Shown: positions 1-11,796 of the stretch, piece after piece | Numbering within the stretch: position 1 is the stretch's first letter | Layout: every line of letters starts with the position of its first letter | NCBI RefSeq assembly: GCF_048544455.1 | Contig: NC_133537.1 | Span: 14,507,541 to 14,571,540 of the forward strand | Direction of reading: 5' to 3' | Source of the DNA: Silene latifolia | Taxonomy: Eukaryota > Streptophyta > Magnoliopsida > Caryophyllales > Caryophyllaceae | Length of the DNA stretch: 64,000 nt | Notes under the pieces: generated by a model | The model's input: only the letters and a program-made list of their open reading frames with translations | The model's database searches: none | What the model was told of the DNA's origin: nothing | Position numbers and translations under genes: made by a program

Positions 1-4
1 CTTT

Positions 5-1800
5 TCAGTCACTTTCTATGGCCTTATGGAATGATACTGGATCCTCACTAATACTCAAGTCACATTCAACGTTATATGTCTCGTAGTCATCTGGGATGGC
101 TGTTCTTCTTTCTCTTATAGATCGTCTTAATTGTTCCTGTGGAACATTGACTACCCTTCTTCGCCTTACAGGTTGCCTTGACTGTTCACGTGACATATTA
201 TTCTCCCCTTGAATTGTGACTTGATCATCATTGTTATTGTCATTTTGTGGGTCTTGCACTTCATTTCGTTGTTATCCCATTATGTCATTTAACTGTGAAG
301 ACACGATTGGTACAACAATTTCACGTGCAACTTCAGGAGAAGAAACTTCAACCTGAATTTCTTTAATGTCCACTTTTCGTGGTTCAATGCTCCCACTAGT
401 TTGACCGTTCTCAATGAATCTAGCATTTCCAGTCTCTACTATTCTCGTACTGTGATTAGGACAGTAAAATCTATACCCCTTTGACTTTTCAGGATAACCA
501 ATGAAATAACCACTGACTGTCCTAGGATCTAGCTTCTTTTCATTTGGGTTATACAACCTTACTTCAGTTGGGCAACCCCAAACTCGAAAATGTCTTAAAC
601 TCGGTTTCCTTCCCGTCCATAGTTCATAAGGAGTCTTAGAAACTGCTTTACTAGGAACACGGTTTAAAACATAGGTTGCAGTCTTTAATGCATAAATCCA
701 TAATGAAAGAGGTAAAGAACAGTTACTTAACATGCTCCTAACCATTTCCATTAAAGTACGGTTCCGCCTTTCAAAGAACAGATTTCATTTGAGGTGTCTA
801 GGGCATTGTATATTGTGCACAAATACCCCTACTTTCAAGTAACTTTGCAAATGGACCAGGACATTGTCCATTTTCAGTAAACCTTCCATATCTATCCGAT
901 CTCACAATCTTCAATTTCTTTTCTAGCTGCTTTTCCACCTCATTTATGAATATCTCAAGGACATCCACGGAATGAGCCTTTTCATGCAACAAATAAGTGA
1001 AACCATACCGCGAGAAATCATCTATAAAAGTGATAAAGTACTTTTCACCACTCCAAGATGGAGTGTCAAAAGGTCCACAAATATCGGTGTGTATAATTTC
1101 TAAAAGTTGAGAGCTCCTTGTAGGCGATTTCTTTTTGTATGTTTAGTCCGCTTACCTTTAATGCAGTCTACACACACATCTAAATCACTAAAATCCAATT
1201 GAGGTAGAATTTCATCTTTTTCCAACCTCGTTAACCTTTCTTTGGATATGTGACCTAGCCTTTGATGCCACAAGTAAGCTGATTTTTCATTCGATTCACT
1301 ACGTTTAATACCTTGACTTTCAAGAATAAAATAGGGAATCGGAAAATTTAACATCAAGATTGAACCTATAAAGTGAATCAATCAAAGTACCACTACCATA
1401 AAAGTATTCATTACGGTACATAAAAAATACACCATGTCCAAACTTAAAATTAAAACCTAAATTATCCAATTTACTTAATGATACAAGATTTCTAGCACAA
1501 TCGGGTACATAGAGACAATCTGTAAGATCTATATGACAACCAGTGTTTAAGATTAATCTGTAAGTCCCAATGCCCTCAATGCGTGCTTTCATCCTGTTTC
1601 CCATAGATACAAACTGTTCAGCTCCTCTTATGGGATGGATCATACGATATCCCTGTTTAATGTGAGAAATATGAGTAGTTGCACCAGAATCTAACCACCA
1701 AGTATTATTAGGTACTTCTATAAGATTTGATTCAAATCAAACAAAACTATAATGTTTACCTTTCTTTTCGAACCATGCCTTCCTTTTAGGACAATCCTTC
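5..1800 (-). pseudogene. Degenerate gag-pol coding remnants of copia element A
   Basis: Translated minus-strand blocks show copia polyprotein parts in the expected order: zinc knuckle, protease-linked segment, GAG-pre-integrase, integrase core, integrase C-terminal region (motifs [11 protein letters not shown] and [15 protein letters not shown]) and the linker into reverse transcriptase. The coding capacity is broken in several places and is a fossil. The remainder of pol lies beyond the left edge. Confidence 0.8.
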
Positions 1801-1821
1801 TTGAAGTGTCCAAGTTTCTTA

Positions 1822-2116
1822 GGGGTTGTTTGGTTGCCTTTTAGATTCATGGGAATTGGAAAATCATGGGAAGTAGCTAAATTAAGTCTTGTTTGGTTGC
1901 CCAATTCATGGGAAGTGGAACTTCCTATGGAACTTCAATTCCTACATGATGTAGAAAGTCACTTACCTAACCCCCCTAGGTAAGTGGAAATTCCCACATG
2001 AATTGAAGTTCCTACATCCAACCAAACAACATTTATACAATTCACATGATTTTCAAGTTCATATGAATTTAATCTTCCTGGGAATTCTATCTTCCTATGG
2101 TGAACCAAACGACTCC
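1822..2116. mobile_element. Tourist/Harbinger-like MITE inside copia A
   Basis: This 295-bp insert has imperfect terminal inverted repeats, GGGGTTGTTTGGTTGCC at the left and the complement of GGAGTCGTTTGGTTCACC at the right. It is flanked by TTA on both sides (1819-1821 and 2117-2119), the target duplication typical of PIF/Harbinger MITEs. A second inner inverted pair (TTGTTTGGTTGCCC / CCAACCAAACAAC) suggests a nested or partly duplicated structure. It has no coding capacity. Confidence 0.75.
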
Positions 2117-2222
2117 TTATTAAACAAAATGAAAGGCAAGTACTTCGTGTAGTATGCAACTTTTCGATATGCAAGAACTTTTCGGGTAAATCAAACAAAT
2201 CTATATTGGCTCTGATACCAAA

Positions 2223-2770
2223 TGTAAGATTAACTTTACGATTTCAATAATGAAATCAGTCCCAAGATACAATATAGATTTGAATTAATTCAACCCTAAT
2301 ACAATCAATAGACGGAATAAAGGACTAACCTTGGTCCATGTCTTACAGACGCAATTAATTTAATAAGAAGTATAAGACGATTGATTCTCCTCCTTAACCC
2401 TTTCCTTTATGTTTCTTGATGATGGAGAAAGAACTGTCTTTGCACTCTTTCACTTTTCTTCTAATGTACGTATGTTTGTTTTTGTCATGATGAATTATAA
2501 TTATCATTTTCTTACTGTATCCTATCATATATATATGATGGGTTACGTACCTTTTCGCAAAAACAAAACCGTTCGTACCTTTTCGTGAAAGACGACTTAT
2601 TAGGGTAAGGTAAGAGGGAATAATAATTCCCGGACTTTAATTACATTAATGGGGACCGATCCATCACGATACCGTCTTTTATATTAAAGTCTCGTTACAT
2701 TAATATAAACCTAACTTTTATTAAAACCCGAAACACATAGGCCATATGAATATTATTAATTATTCTAACA
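2223..2770 (-). repeat. LTR of copia element A
   Basis: The 548-bp segment starts TGTAAGATTA and ends ATTCTAACA on the plus strand, so it has TG...CA ends. It directly abuts the tRNA-Met-type primer-binding site at about 2206-2218, which makes it the 5' LTR of the minus-strand element. The partner LTR lies outside the window. Confidence 0.8.
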
Positions 2771-2875
2771 CTCCTCGGAACCCTTGTAGGCTTGTAGTGC
2801 CTCTAAATTGGCTGATTTGTATGTAATAAAATTTTGTCGTGGGTGTTTGTAAGAAACTCTCGAGGACATTTTTAG

Positions 2876-2976
2876 GGTTCTACCGATGGTTCCCTTGTGT
2901 CGTTCTTTTTATCAGCTGATCGTAATCCTATCGAAATGAAAAATGAAATATCATCGGACGGTACCGAGTCTCGTTG
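2876..2976 (+). other. Possible terminal-exon remnant split by copia element B
   Basis: After a plausible acceptor (ATTTTTAG, ending 2875) the plus strand stays open for 33 codons up to the copia B insertion site. If one copy of the 5-bp target duplication is removed, the same frame continues from 7758 to a TAG at 7785-7787. The open stretch totals about 42 codons and ends in ...HTLTYNM. I do not recognise the product, there is no supporting upstream exon in view, and a stretch this short can be open by chance. Confidence 0.2.
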
Positions 2977-3196
2977 TGTTAGTATTTAGAAGCAGAGAAC
3001 GCATCAGAGAAAGGAATAGGGTAGAAATTGTGTTGTATATTCATTCCACTTCTTAGCCTATAAATATTACAAAGGAGGTAACAAATTACTAGAAATAAGG
3101 AACTAAAATATCATAAGATAATATTGTTACCATAAGAATAGGCAATATCAGTGAGGAAAATATTGTGATCATATCGATCACAATATCCGTCTAACA
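2977..3196 (-). repeat. 3' LTR of copia B
   Basis: The 220-bp LTR runs TGTTAGTATT...CGTCTAACA and is preceded by target duplication CGTTG. It matches 7538-7757 base for base by eye. Confidence 0.92.
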
Positions 3197-3203
3197 CCCC
3201 CCC

Positions 3204-6200
3204 TCAAACTGGAGCATGGGGATCAATAATGCCCAGTTTGCGAAGTAAGTAGTGGAATTGTCGAACACCCAAGGGTTTGGTAAAGATATCAGCGACTTGC
3301 TCGTTTGTAGGAACATGCGCTGGCTTAACAAGGCCTTCCGTGATAGCATCCCGAACAAAATGACAGTCAATTTCAATATGTTTTGTGCGTTCATGGAGGA
3401 CCGGATTTTGAGACAAATGTATCGCGGATTGATTATCACAAAACAATTGCACAGGAAACGAGATGGGAACATCCAAGCAAGCTAACAAGCCTTTCAACCA
3501 CTTTAATTCGCACACGATAGCGGCTATGGAGCGATATTCTGCTTCAGACGAAGATAGAGAGACCGTGTGCTGTTTCTTAGTCTTCCAAGAAACGGGAGAG
3601 TCGCCAAGAAAAACAAACCAGCCCGTGACAGATCTTCTTGTTAACGGACATGCGCCATAGTCCGAATCACACCAACCCGTGATGGTAAGAGGACTGGTCG
3701 AACTAAGCAATATGCCTTGGCCTGGACTCCCTTTAAGGTAGCGAACCACACGCAATGCAGCCTCCATGTGAGCTTCACGAGGCTGCTGAAGATATTGAGA
3801 AAGAATATGGACAGAAAATGATAGGTCTGGCCGTGTAACAGCTAAATAAACCAGCCGGCCAACCAATCGTCGATAACGCTCCGGCTCGCTTAACAATGGA
3901 CTGGCCGAGACACTAAGCTTGTGATCAAGGAGCATGGGAGTGGAAGCCGGTTTTGCCCCTAATAACCCGGTTTCAGTAAGAATATCCAGTATATACTTGC
4001 GTTGATTAAGGAAAATACCGTCCTTACTACGCGCCACCTCGAGACCGAGAAAATATTTCAAGGTCCCCAAATCCTTCATTTTGAAACAACGACTCAAATA
4101 TTCTTTGAAAGACGAGATAGCAGAGGTGTCGTTACCCGCAATAACAAGATCGTCCACATAAATTAAAACATGAATACAAGTCGTGTGAAGGGAGTAAGAG
4201 AATAAGGAGTAATCCGAGTAAGACTGGCGGAAACCATATTGGCGCAAGGCCCCTGCGAGTTTTGCGAACCAACACCGGGGTGCCTGACGAAGACCGTATA
4301 AAGATTTTTTAAGGCGGCATACCTTCCCATCATGACCTCGACTAAAACCCGGAGGGAGTTTCATATAGACTTCTTCATTTAAATCACCGTGTAAGAATGT
4401 GTTATGCACATCCATTTGATGCAGCTCCCATTTTTTAACAGCGGCAACGGCGAGAAAAGTTCTGACGGTGACCATCTTTACAACAGGAGCAAAAGTTTCT
4501 CCATAATCAAGGCCCTCAACTTGGTGATTTCCGAAAACAACAAGTCGTGCCTTCAATCTTTCAACGGAACCGTCGGATTTATATTTTATCTTATAAACCC
4601 AACGACACCCCAAAGCTTTTTTATCAGGAGGTAAAGTAGCTAATTCCCAAGTACCATTTTGTTCAAGGGCATCGATTTCATCTTGCATAGCCCGACACCA
4701 CCCGTCATCTTGCAAAGCAATTTTAAAAGAAGCGGGCTCGACCCCCGTGGTTATAGCAGCCAAAAAATTAATATGTCGAGGGGAAAATTTTTGACAAGTA
4801 ACATAATTAGCTAGAGTATATGGCGTACCTGAGGGAGATGAAGGAGATTCCGGTGAGTCGGGAGGAGATGGACTGTTTATTGAATCGAGGACGTAACCTT
4901 GCAAACGAGAATTTGGAAATTTAATTCGGTGTCCGCGGCCAACATCCGGAACAGGTGAAGGGATCGTGGCAGTAAGATGATCCGGAGTAGCAGCTGTATC
5001 CAACAACTCCTCACCTGGTGTAGGACCCGTGGCTGACCCAAGAATGGGCTCGGTAGGTTCGGGATTGTCGGGTACAACAGGGTCAAGTATGGGTGGCTCA
5101 TCTTCGAAAACAAAAGAAGGTGACTCAGGGGAAGATAACGTATTTTCCGGAGCAGGAAAATGAAATAAGTCTTCATAAAATTGAACATCACGAGACACAG
5201 TAATTTTGCCTGTTTCTATATCATAAACCTTCCAACCTTTTTGATTATGTGGATAACCAATAAAGATACATTTCCGACTCCGATGTTCAAATTTATCGCC
5301 TTGAGTTTTTTGATTATGTACGAAACAAATGCACCCAAAGACCCGTAAATTATGGTATGATGGAGGAATGCCGAAGAGAATTTCATATGGGGTTTTATTG
5401 CCAAGAAGTTTAGAGGGTGTACGATTGATCAAATATGCCGAAGTGAGAACGCATTCACCCCAAAATTGCTTAGGAAGGTTACCTTGAAACAGTAAGGCTC
5501 GTGCAACATTGAGTATATGCCGATGTTTACGTTCAACACGCCCATTTTGTTGGGGTGTGCCGACGCAAGATGTTTGGAATTGAATCCCCTGCTCCAAAAA
5601 ATAAGTAGCCATGTGATTAAATTCATTCCCATTGTCACTACGAACCACCTTGACTGTTTCGAGAATGTGTACGAACCATGGATAAAAAATGCATGAACAT
5701 AGTGGTAACCTCCGTCTTAGCAAGTAATAAATATACCCATACGGAACGAGAACAATCATCCACAAGAGTAAGAAAATACTTAGCTCCACAAGTAGAAATA
5801 GTACGATAAGGACCCCAAAGGTCACAATGTATCAAATCAAAAATTCCGGAAGCAATATTGTCACTTAAAGAAAAACTTGCACGAGTTTGCTTAGCAAGAT
5901 GACAAACATCACAAACTAAGCTTTTATTAACGGAAATGGAAGAAGCTAAAGGAATATGTTGAACCACATGAGCACCCGGATGGCCAAGCCGTCGATGCCA
6001 CAACTCGTAAGAACCAACCAAATTCACAGTGTTCACCATAGTAAAAGTGGGCGGTGCCAAGAAAAACAGTCCATCCCGAAGCTCACCGACTCCAATCATC
6101 TTCCTCAAGGTACGGTCCTGAATAAGACAACGATCTTTAGTAAATTGCAAAACATAGTCATTATCCTCCGTTAATTGAGAAACGGAAATTAAATTACAAG

Positions 6201-7468
6201 TTAAATGAGGAACAAAAAGAACCCGGCGCAAAGTAATATGATCATTTATGCAAACGGTGCCCATTTTGGAAGCCAAAATCCGCTTCCCATTAGGCAAGCC
6301 AACAGCTCGTGGAGGAATGACCATACAATCCGCAAATATAGATAAATCACCTGTTACATGGTTAGATGCACCCGTATCTATAATCCAAGAAACAGACATA
6401 CCCGATAACCGGTCCGAGGATACTGATTGAAGGGCATTGGCATGAACCACGCCTTCTCCTTGAGAGCCGGCCCCAAAACCCGAGCCACCGGGCGATCGGC
6501 TGAACCCGCACTGGACTCATACCCTTACGACTTCGTAATTCGGCCAAAGTTCGAGGTCTACTGCCCCACCAATCCGGGAATTTATTAAGTCTAATAAAAC
6601 AAGATTTGATGTCATGACCATTAACCTGACAGTGAGTGCAAAATATTTTTCGACGTTCCGATTTCTCGCGTTCACGAAGAGCTTTCCAGTCCGCAGGGGT
6701 ACGTGAAGGACCCGAGACCGCGAAGGCAGAGACTTCATTCACATCAGGAGAGGGTGAGTCACTAAGAAGTAAGCGCTCTGCCTGAAGCACGACATGATAG
6801 CCGCGATTAAGAGAAGGCAGTGGGACAAGTTGAAATTGTTGATTACGGATAGGGCCGTATAAACTACGATCAAGTCCCATAAAAAATTGGTGAAGTCGTT
6901 CATTGTCAAGGCGTTTAATCGCTTTAGTAGCAATATCACAAGTGCATTTTCCACACTTACAAGCAAAAGGGGGTTCATGTATGGAAATAGCATCCCAAAT
7001 CGATTTTAATTTACCGTAATATTCAGTGACGGACATACCTTTCTTTTGTCGACAGTCACTAAGATCAGATTTCAAAGTGTGAATAGACGTACCATCAACC
7101 ACGGCAAATCGCTCCGCTAAATCGCCCCACATAGCAGCGGCATCCTCGACATATGGCACGCTTTCGAGGACCGACGGATCAATCGTAGCGCGAAGCCAGG
7201 AAACAATAGTGCAATGAATCACCTCCCATTGCCCGAGGAGAAAATTATCAGTCGGCTTTTCGACAGTCCTGTCACAAAAGCCAAACTTGCGACGAGATTT
7301 GAGTGTCATTCGCATAGAACGACTCCAATCATCATAATTGTAAGTATTCAAGAGAACAGTGGAAAGTTTGAGGTTTGGAAGGTCTCCGGAACCGAGATAA
7401 AACGGAGACAAAGGATCAATCCGAGGAGTCGTGTTTCCCGATTGAGAAGTAGCATCTCCACCAGTCAT
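3204..7468 (-). pseudogene. gag-pol coding region of copia B (fossil)
   Basis: From right to left: a gag block of about 300 codons with a copia gag N-terminus (NYDDWSRSMRMTL), a protease with DTGASNH, GAG-pre-integrase (ELWHRRLGHPG), integrase core and C-terminal domains, reverse transcriptase (RWVYKIKYKSDGSVERLKAR; YVDD box) and an RNase H with the usual copia end (HIEIDCHFVRD). The zinc-knuckle area is weak. The region is spread over more than one frame, so this copy looks broken with about two breaks despite its youth. Confidence 0.88.
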
Positions 7469-7537
7469 GGCAAGGAGATGAAGAAGATATAATTTGTGTG
7501 GATTTTTGTTTTTAGAAGAAAAATTGGCCTGATACCA

Positions 7538-7757
7538 TGTTAGTATTTAGAAGCAGAGAACGCATCAGAGAAAGGAATAGGGTAGAAATTGTGTTGTATA
7601 TTCATTCCACTTCTTAGCCTATAAATATTACAAAGGAGGTAACAAATTACTAGAAATAAGGAACTAAAATATCATAAGATAATATTGTTACCATAAGAAT
7701 AGGCAATATCAGTGAGGAAAATATTGTGATCATATCGATCACAATATCCGTCTAACA
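7538..7757 (-). repeat. 5' LTR of copia B
   Basis: This is the 220-bp partner of 2977-3196. It is followed by target duplication CGTTG and adjoins the tRNA-Met-like primer-binding site on its inner side. Confidence 0.92.
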
Positions 7758-8100
7758 CGTTGCCATACTCTTACGTACAACATGTAGTATTGAATGATTT
7801 ATAAGGAGAGGCCCGAGAGGGTGATACTGAGGCTTGGCACTCAAAATGACAATCCCAGAAATTCTTGTTTCTGAATAAGGCCTTCGTATCCAAAGCTCGA
7901 TATCACTTGGTGACGGCTTGGGATATTAAAGCAATTAATTGTAGTAGTTGTACGCTTGAGAGGCCCATTTTGACATTAATATCGTTTGTTTGGTTGCACA
8001 AACAGCAGCTGACGCATGTGCACGTTGGGTTTGCATGTATTTTATCTCTCATTAAGCACCTTCTTCTCATGTTATCTCTTATTTGGTATAATTACAAGCT

Positions 8101-8224
8101 TGCGACGGGTCAAGTACTATCTATGTGAGTAGATAAGACAAAACAGATTGCTACTCTCCAGGAACTCTGCTTTTGTCTTATCTATCCACATGAATAGTAC
8201 TTGACTCGTTGTAAGTCTGCGACG
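8101..8224. repeat. Small fold-back (MITE-like) element
   Basis: Two arms of about 45 bp (8105-8147 and 8166-8215) are near-perfect reverse complements, sharing GTCAAGTACTAT and TAGATAAGACAAAA, around a loop of about 18 bp. TGCGACG occurs at both ends (8101-8107 and 8218-8224) and may be the target duplication. Superfamily unknown. Confidence 0.55.
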
Positions 8225-8306
8225 AATATGTCCGTCACAAATGAGAATGAGTAAATGGATTGAAAAATGATATTCCTCACATCGCTCAAATTAGTCAATA
8301 TGAAAA

Positions 8307-8836
8307 GAGTTTTTTTTGTCAGAAGGTACCTAATATTTAAGTCACTTTGCACGTAAGTACCTAACATTATTTTTTTTGCCCTAAAGTACCTAAAGTTTAT
8401 GTCATTTGTTAACAAGTACCAATTAACGTTTTCAGTAAAAAAAAATTGACTTTGAGGTTTGACTCGATGGAAAAATGTGATTTATTTTACTCTCCTTAAT
8501 CCCTTTCTTTAAGACTAATTAGTAATTAATCACATAATTTAACTCTTTCTCCCCCTCTCCAGCTATATAATATCTTATATATCAACTCTTATTACTAGAT
8601 TTAAATTGTGTGATTAATCACCTTGAAGAAAGGGATTAAGGAGAGTAAAATAAATCACATTTTTTCCGTCAAGTCAAACACTCAAACCCCAAAATTAACT
8701 TTCTTTGACAGAAAACATTACTTGGTATTTATTAACAAATGACATCTAAACTTTAGGTACTTTTGGGCAAAAAAAATAATGTTAGTTGCCTGTGTACAAA
8801 GTGACCTAAATATTAGGTACCTTTTGACAAAAATCC
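8307..8836. mobile_element. Non-autonomous MULE with long terminal inverted repeats
   Basis: This 530-bp element has inverted repeats of more than 200 bp, whose outer ends read GAGTTTTTTTTGTCAGAAGG and, reversed, GGATTTTTGTCAAAAGG. A perfect 9-bp target duplication, ATATGAAAA, lies at 8298-8306 and 8837-8845. Long inverted repeats with a 9-bp duplication are the signature of the Mutator superfamily. It contains no transposase. Confidence 0.85.
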
Positions 8837-8845
8837 ATATGAAAA

Positions 8846-9488
8846 ATGTTTTTAGTATAAGATGTAAAATCGTCTTTATGACTTTCTTTACACTAAAAAA
8901 ATATTTTTATAAATTCTTTTACACCAAAAATAATACATTAAACAAACAAGAACGACTGACATGCAGATCATCCGGAATTCCTTTCTATTGCGTATTTGTG
9001 CGGGGATATCTTCTCCTCATAATTCAACTTTTCTATCTGCACTATAACCCTAGAACCTAAATTGCTATAGCATTATCTAATTTTATCTTAATTCAATTTA
9101 TCCAATAGGATAACATCTTCACTCTTCAGTATTATTTTCCAAATGAAGCCTAAACTAATACTCAATAATAAATAAAAAAATTTTGCAATAACATTCCGTA
9201 GATCATAACTGTAAGGATTATATACAAGAGCTTAATGAAAAGGGCACTAATTCGATATCCTATATTTTTACTGGCACTAATTCTTTTACTGGAGTCTAAT
9301 TTTCGAGTTTTGTTAATCATAGGACTCCGATTAATCTAATATAATTGTGGAAATATTATCCAAACACTAATCCATTCTAATATCCTTAACCTATTCTTCA
9401 CAAAATCCGGATAAAAATAAATCCAAATCACAATTCACAAACGAAGTTTAATTCCATGCAAACTCTATATCCCTAAATTCCTCAATAC
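8846..9488. other. AT-rich upstream region of the cupin gene
   Basis: No gene or clear transposon end is visible. The stretch is AT-rich, with an imperfect local repeat of 'ggcactaattc' near 9244-9290. It probably holds the distal promoter of the cupin gene. Confidence 0.4.
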
Positions 9489-9496
9489 TATAAATA
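9489..9496 (+). promoter_or_regulatory. TATA box of the cupin gene
   Basis: TATAAATA lies 95 bp upstream of the cupin start codon. This would place transcription start around 9520 and leave an A-rich 5' leader of about 70 bp. Confidence 0.65.
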
Positions 9497-9590
9497 CACC
9501 CCTCAATTCTCTCCTTTTTCTCACAAATATTCTCAACCTCAAGCAAATAAAATATTCAAAAGAAATTCAAAGAAATCAAAAGAAAGAAAG

Positions 9591-11796
9591 ATGGAGCTTG
9601 ATCTAACACCAAAGGTAGCAAAAAAAGTTTACGGAGGAGAAGGTGGGTCCTACTATAGTTGGTGCCCCAATGAATTACCAATGCTTAAGAATGGTAATAT
9701 TGGTGCTGCTAAACTTTCTCTCAATAAAAATGGTTTTGCTCTTCCTCGTTATTCCGATTCTTCCAAGGTTGCTTATGTTCTTCAAGGTATCTTCTTTTCT
9801 TCACTCTATCGTATCTTTGTTGTTTTTTCCGTCTCAGTCTTTTGTTTACCTTTTGTATTCATTTTTTTTTGGTACAAAACATTTGCATTCGTTGTGAGGG
9901 TTAGTTATATGTTCCTTAGTTATACTGTAATTGCATTTTTTATCTCTGTAACAAAAGAGGGATAATGCTTTGGATTTGTTTTCTTTTAATGCTTCATAGT
10001 TTCAAGATTAATTCTTTTGTAGTTGTGTTATATTTGTTGATCACTGATTGATATATAGATTCTTGTGTTAAGACGGTTTTACATAAGAAGTTTGTAAAAC
10101 GGATCATTTTTGTAACTAGCTTTTCGGGTGTGTTGAAAAAACGAGAGATTTTTTTGGTGGCATCTTGGCATTGATCAACTTTATGAATTGTTGTTAGTTT
10201 AATAATCTTTGATTTTAGTCTTTTAGATCGTTTGTTTCATGCAATTCTACTTTGTTTCCTTGATTGATCATGGAATTATTGTGCTTTCATCTTGTAAAGA
10301 AATCGCATTGACTTCAAAGAATGAAAAGGGCCCCGAATTGGTGTACCTCCCTTAATCTATTATTAAGGGTGAGATTATGCCAATCTATTATTAAGGGTGA
10401 GATTATGCCAGACTTTTATTATTTTTATATTGCTTAGACCTACCTCAGATTCTATCAGTCAGTCTAGTCAGTCTATCGGTAGACTTAGCTCAGATTCTAC
10501 TTTTCCATTTCACTCCATTTTTTTTACAAATTTAAAAAAAAAACAAAAAGAAATGACACATGTGATCTACTCATTGGATAATTTCCTTTAAAAGTGGGGT
10601 CAAGACTCACCTAAAGTCTTAAATCAAGACTCAACTTAAAAACTTGCCAAAGTGTCTCAAGGCTACCAATAATCTTACCTTTAAGGCCTAAACATGTAAA
10701 TTGACTCAAATCGCTTTGTTTGGAATTCGGAAACGACTTTGTCATAAACTGTGTACATAATATGGATGTAGTATGCCTTAATGGTTAATAATGTGATATT
10801 AAAGTTTTGATTTTGGATTCCTTTAGGACAAGGAGTAGCCGGGATTGTCCTTCCCGAGAAAGAGGAGAAGGTGATTGAGATCAAGGAGGGAGATACAATT
10901 GCTCTTCCATTCGGTGTTGTTACCTGGTGGTACAACAAGGTAGACACCGAATTAACTGTTCTCTTCTTGGGTGACACCTCTAAGGGACACAAAGCCGGCC
11001 AATTTACTGACTTTTTCCTTACCGGCACTAATGGAATATTTAATGGGTTCTCGACTGAGTTTGTGAGCCGAGCATGGGACTTGCCAGAAGATGTAGTCCA
11101 GAACTTGGTTAGCAAGCAATCAGGAAACGGCATTGTCCAGCTATCTGCGTCTCACAAAATGCCTGAGCCTAAGAAGGAGCACCGTGAGGGTATGGCATTG
11201 AATTGTTTGGAAGCGCCATTGGATGTTGATATCAAGAATGGTGGAAGAGTGGTGGTGTTGAACACTAAGAACTTGCCTTTGGTCGGGGAGGTTGGTCTAG
11301 GAGCTGATCTTGTTAGGATTGATGGAAAGTCGATGTGCTCTCCCGGGTTTTCTTGTGATTCTGCCCTTCAAGTTACTTACATTCTAAGGGGAAGTGGACG
11401 TGTCCAAGTCGTTGGGGTCGATGGCAAAAGGGTCTTGGAAACGACTCTAAAGGCGGGAGATTTGTTCATTGTGCCAAGGTTCTTTGTTGTTTCGAAGATT
11501 GCTGACAATGATGGCATGCACTGGTTCTCCATCATTTCTACCCCTGAGTAAGGATTCTCGCATATTAGTTTCGCTTCAAAGCGACTCATTATAATTCTGA
11601 TTTATGTATGACTGATTAATATATGCTTGTTTGATGTTATGGCAGCCCGGTGTTCACACACTTGGCAGGGAGGACTTCAGTGTGGAAGGCGTTGTCGTCA
11701 GAGGTGCTGGAGGCAGCTTTCAATGTGCCTACAGATGTGGAGAAGCAGTTTCGATCAAAGAGGACTTCTGATGCCATCTTCTTCCCTCCAAATTAG
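9591..11796 (+). CDS. Bicupin (11S globulin/glutelin-like RmlC-type cupin), 3 exons, intact
   Basis: Exons are 9591-9786, 10827-11547 and 11646-11796, all joined by GT-AG introns of 1,040 and 98 bp. The spliced frame is 1,068 nt (355 residues) ending TAG, with no break. The start is the ATG that opens the conserved MELDLTPKVAKKVYGGEGG. Two cupin folds are expected, at about residues 30-170 and 200-330. There is no signal peptide, and the protein lacks the germin-type HxH metal motif, as expected of storage-like cupins. Length and sequence fit the plant 'glutelin type-D 1-like' family (from memory the Arabidopsis relatives are At1g07750 and At2g28680). The molecular function of this family is poorly defined, and seed storage is not shown here. 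The first intron has a 28-bp tandem duplication. The PPR and dirigent genes follow on the same strand. Confidence 0.92.
10354..10409. repeat. Two-copy 28-bp tandem repeat in cupin intron 1
   Basis: The unit AATCTATTATTAAGGGTGAG... occurs at 10354-10381 and again at 10382-10409, directly head to tail and apparently identical. It lies inside intron 1 and should not affect the protein. Confidence 0.85.

Larger units (their letters stand above)
1..2770 (-). mobile_element. Ty1/copia LTR retrotransposon A, partial (TNT1-like), broken
   Basis: A minus-strand copia element runs off the left edge of the window. Reading right to left there are an LTR (2223-2770), a primer-binding site matching the initiator tRNA-Met 3' end (TGGTATCAGAGCC, about 2206-2218), a CCHC zinc knuckle near 1.75-1.8 kb, aspartic protease remnants, a GAG-pre-integrase block (WHQRLGHIS), integrase core and C-terminal parts, and the very start of the reverse transcriptase region. 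The similarity is to the TNT1-94 type of plant copia polyprotein. Only one LTR is in view, so LTR divergence cannot date it. The copy is clearly broken, with several breaks, and a MITE has inserted in it. Family assignment beyond copia is inference. Confidence 0.85.
2977..7757 (-). mobile_element. Ty1/copia retrotransposon B, short identical LTRs, broken
   Basis: This 4,781-bp minus-strand copia element has two 220-bp LTRs that I read as identical. A 5-bp target duplication, CGTTG, flanks it (2972-2976 and 7758-7762). The primer-binding site TGGTATCAGGCC lies next to the 5' LTR (about 7526-7537), and a G-rich polypurine tract (complement of CCCCCCCTC) abuts the 3' LTR at about 3197. Gag, protease (WIIDTGASNHVTG), integrase, reverse transcriptase (YVDDLVIAG) and RNase H are all recognisable. 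Identical LTRs imply a very recent insertion. The coding region nevertheless appears broken, with about two breaks. The RE1-like, Ale/Retrofit-type lineage is a tentative call. Confidence 0.92.

Noticed and set aside
9643-9965. Open frame continuing past cupin exon 1
   Set aside because: It reads into intron 1, where the sequence turns hydrophobic and low-complexity; the splice donor at 9787 explains it.
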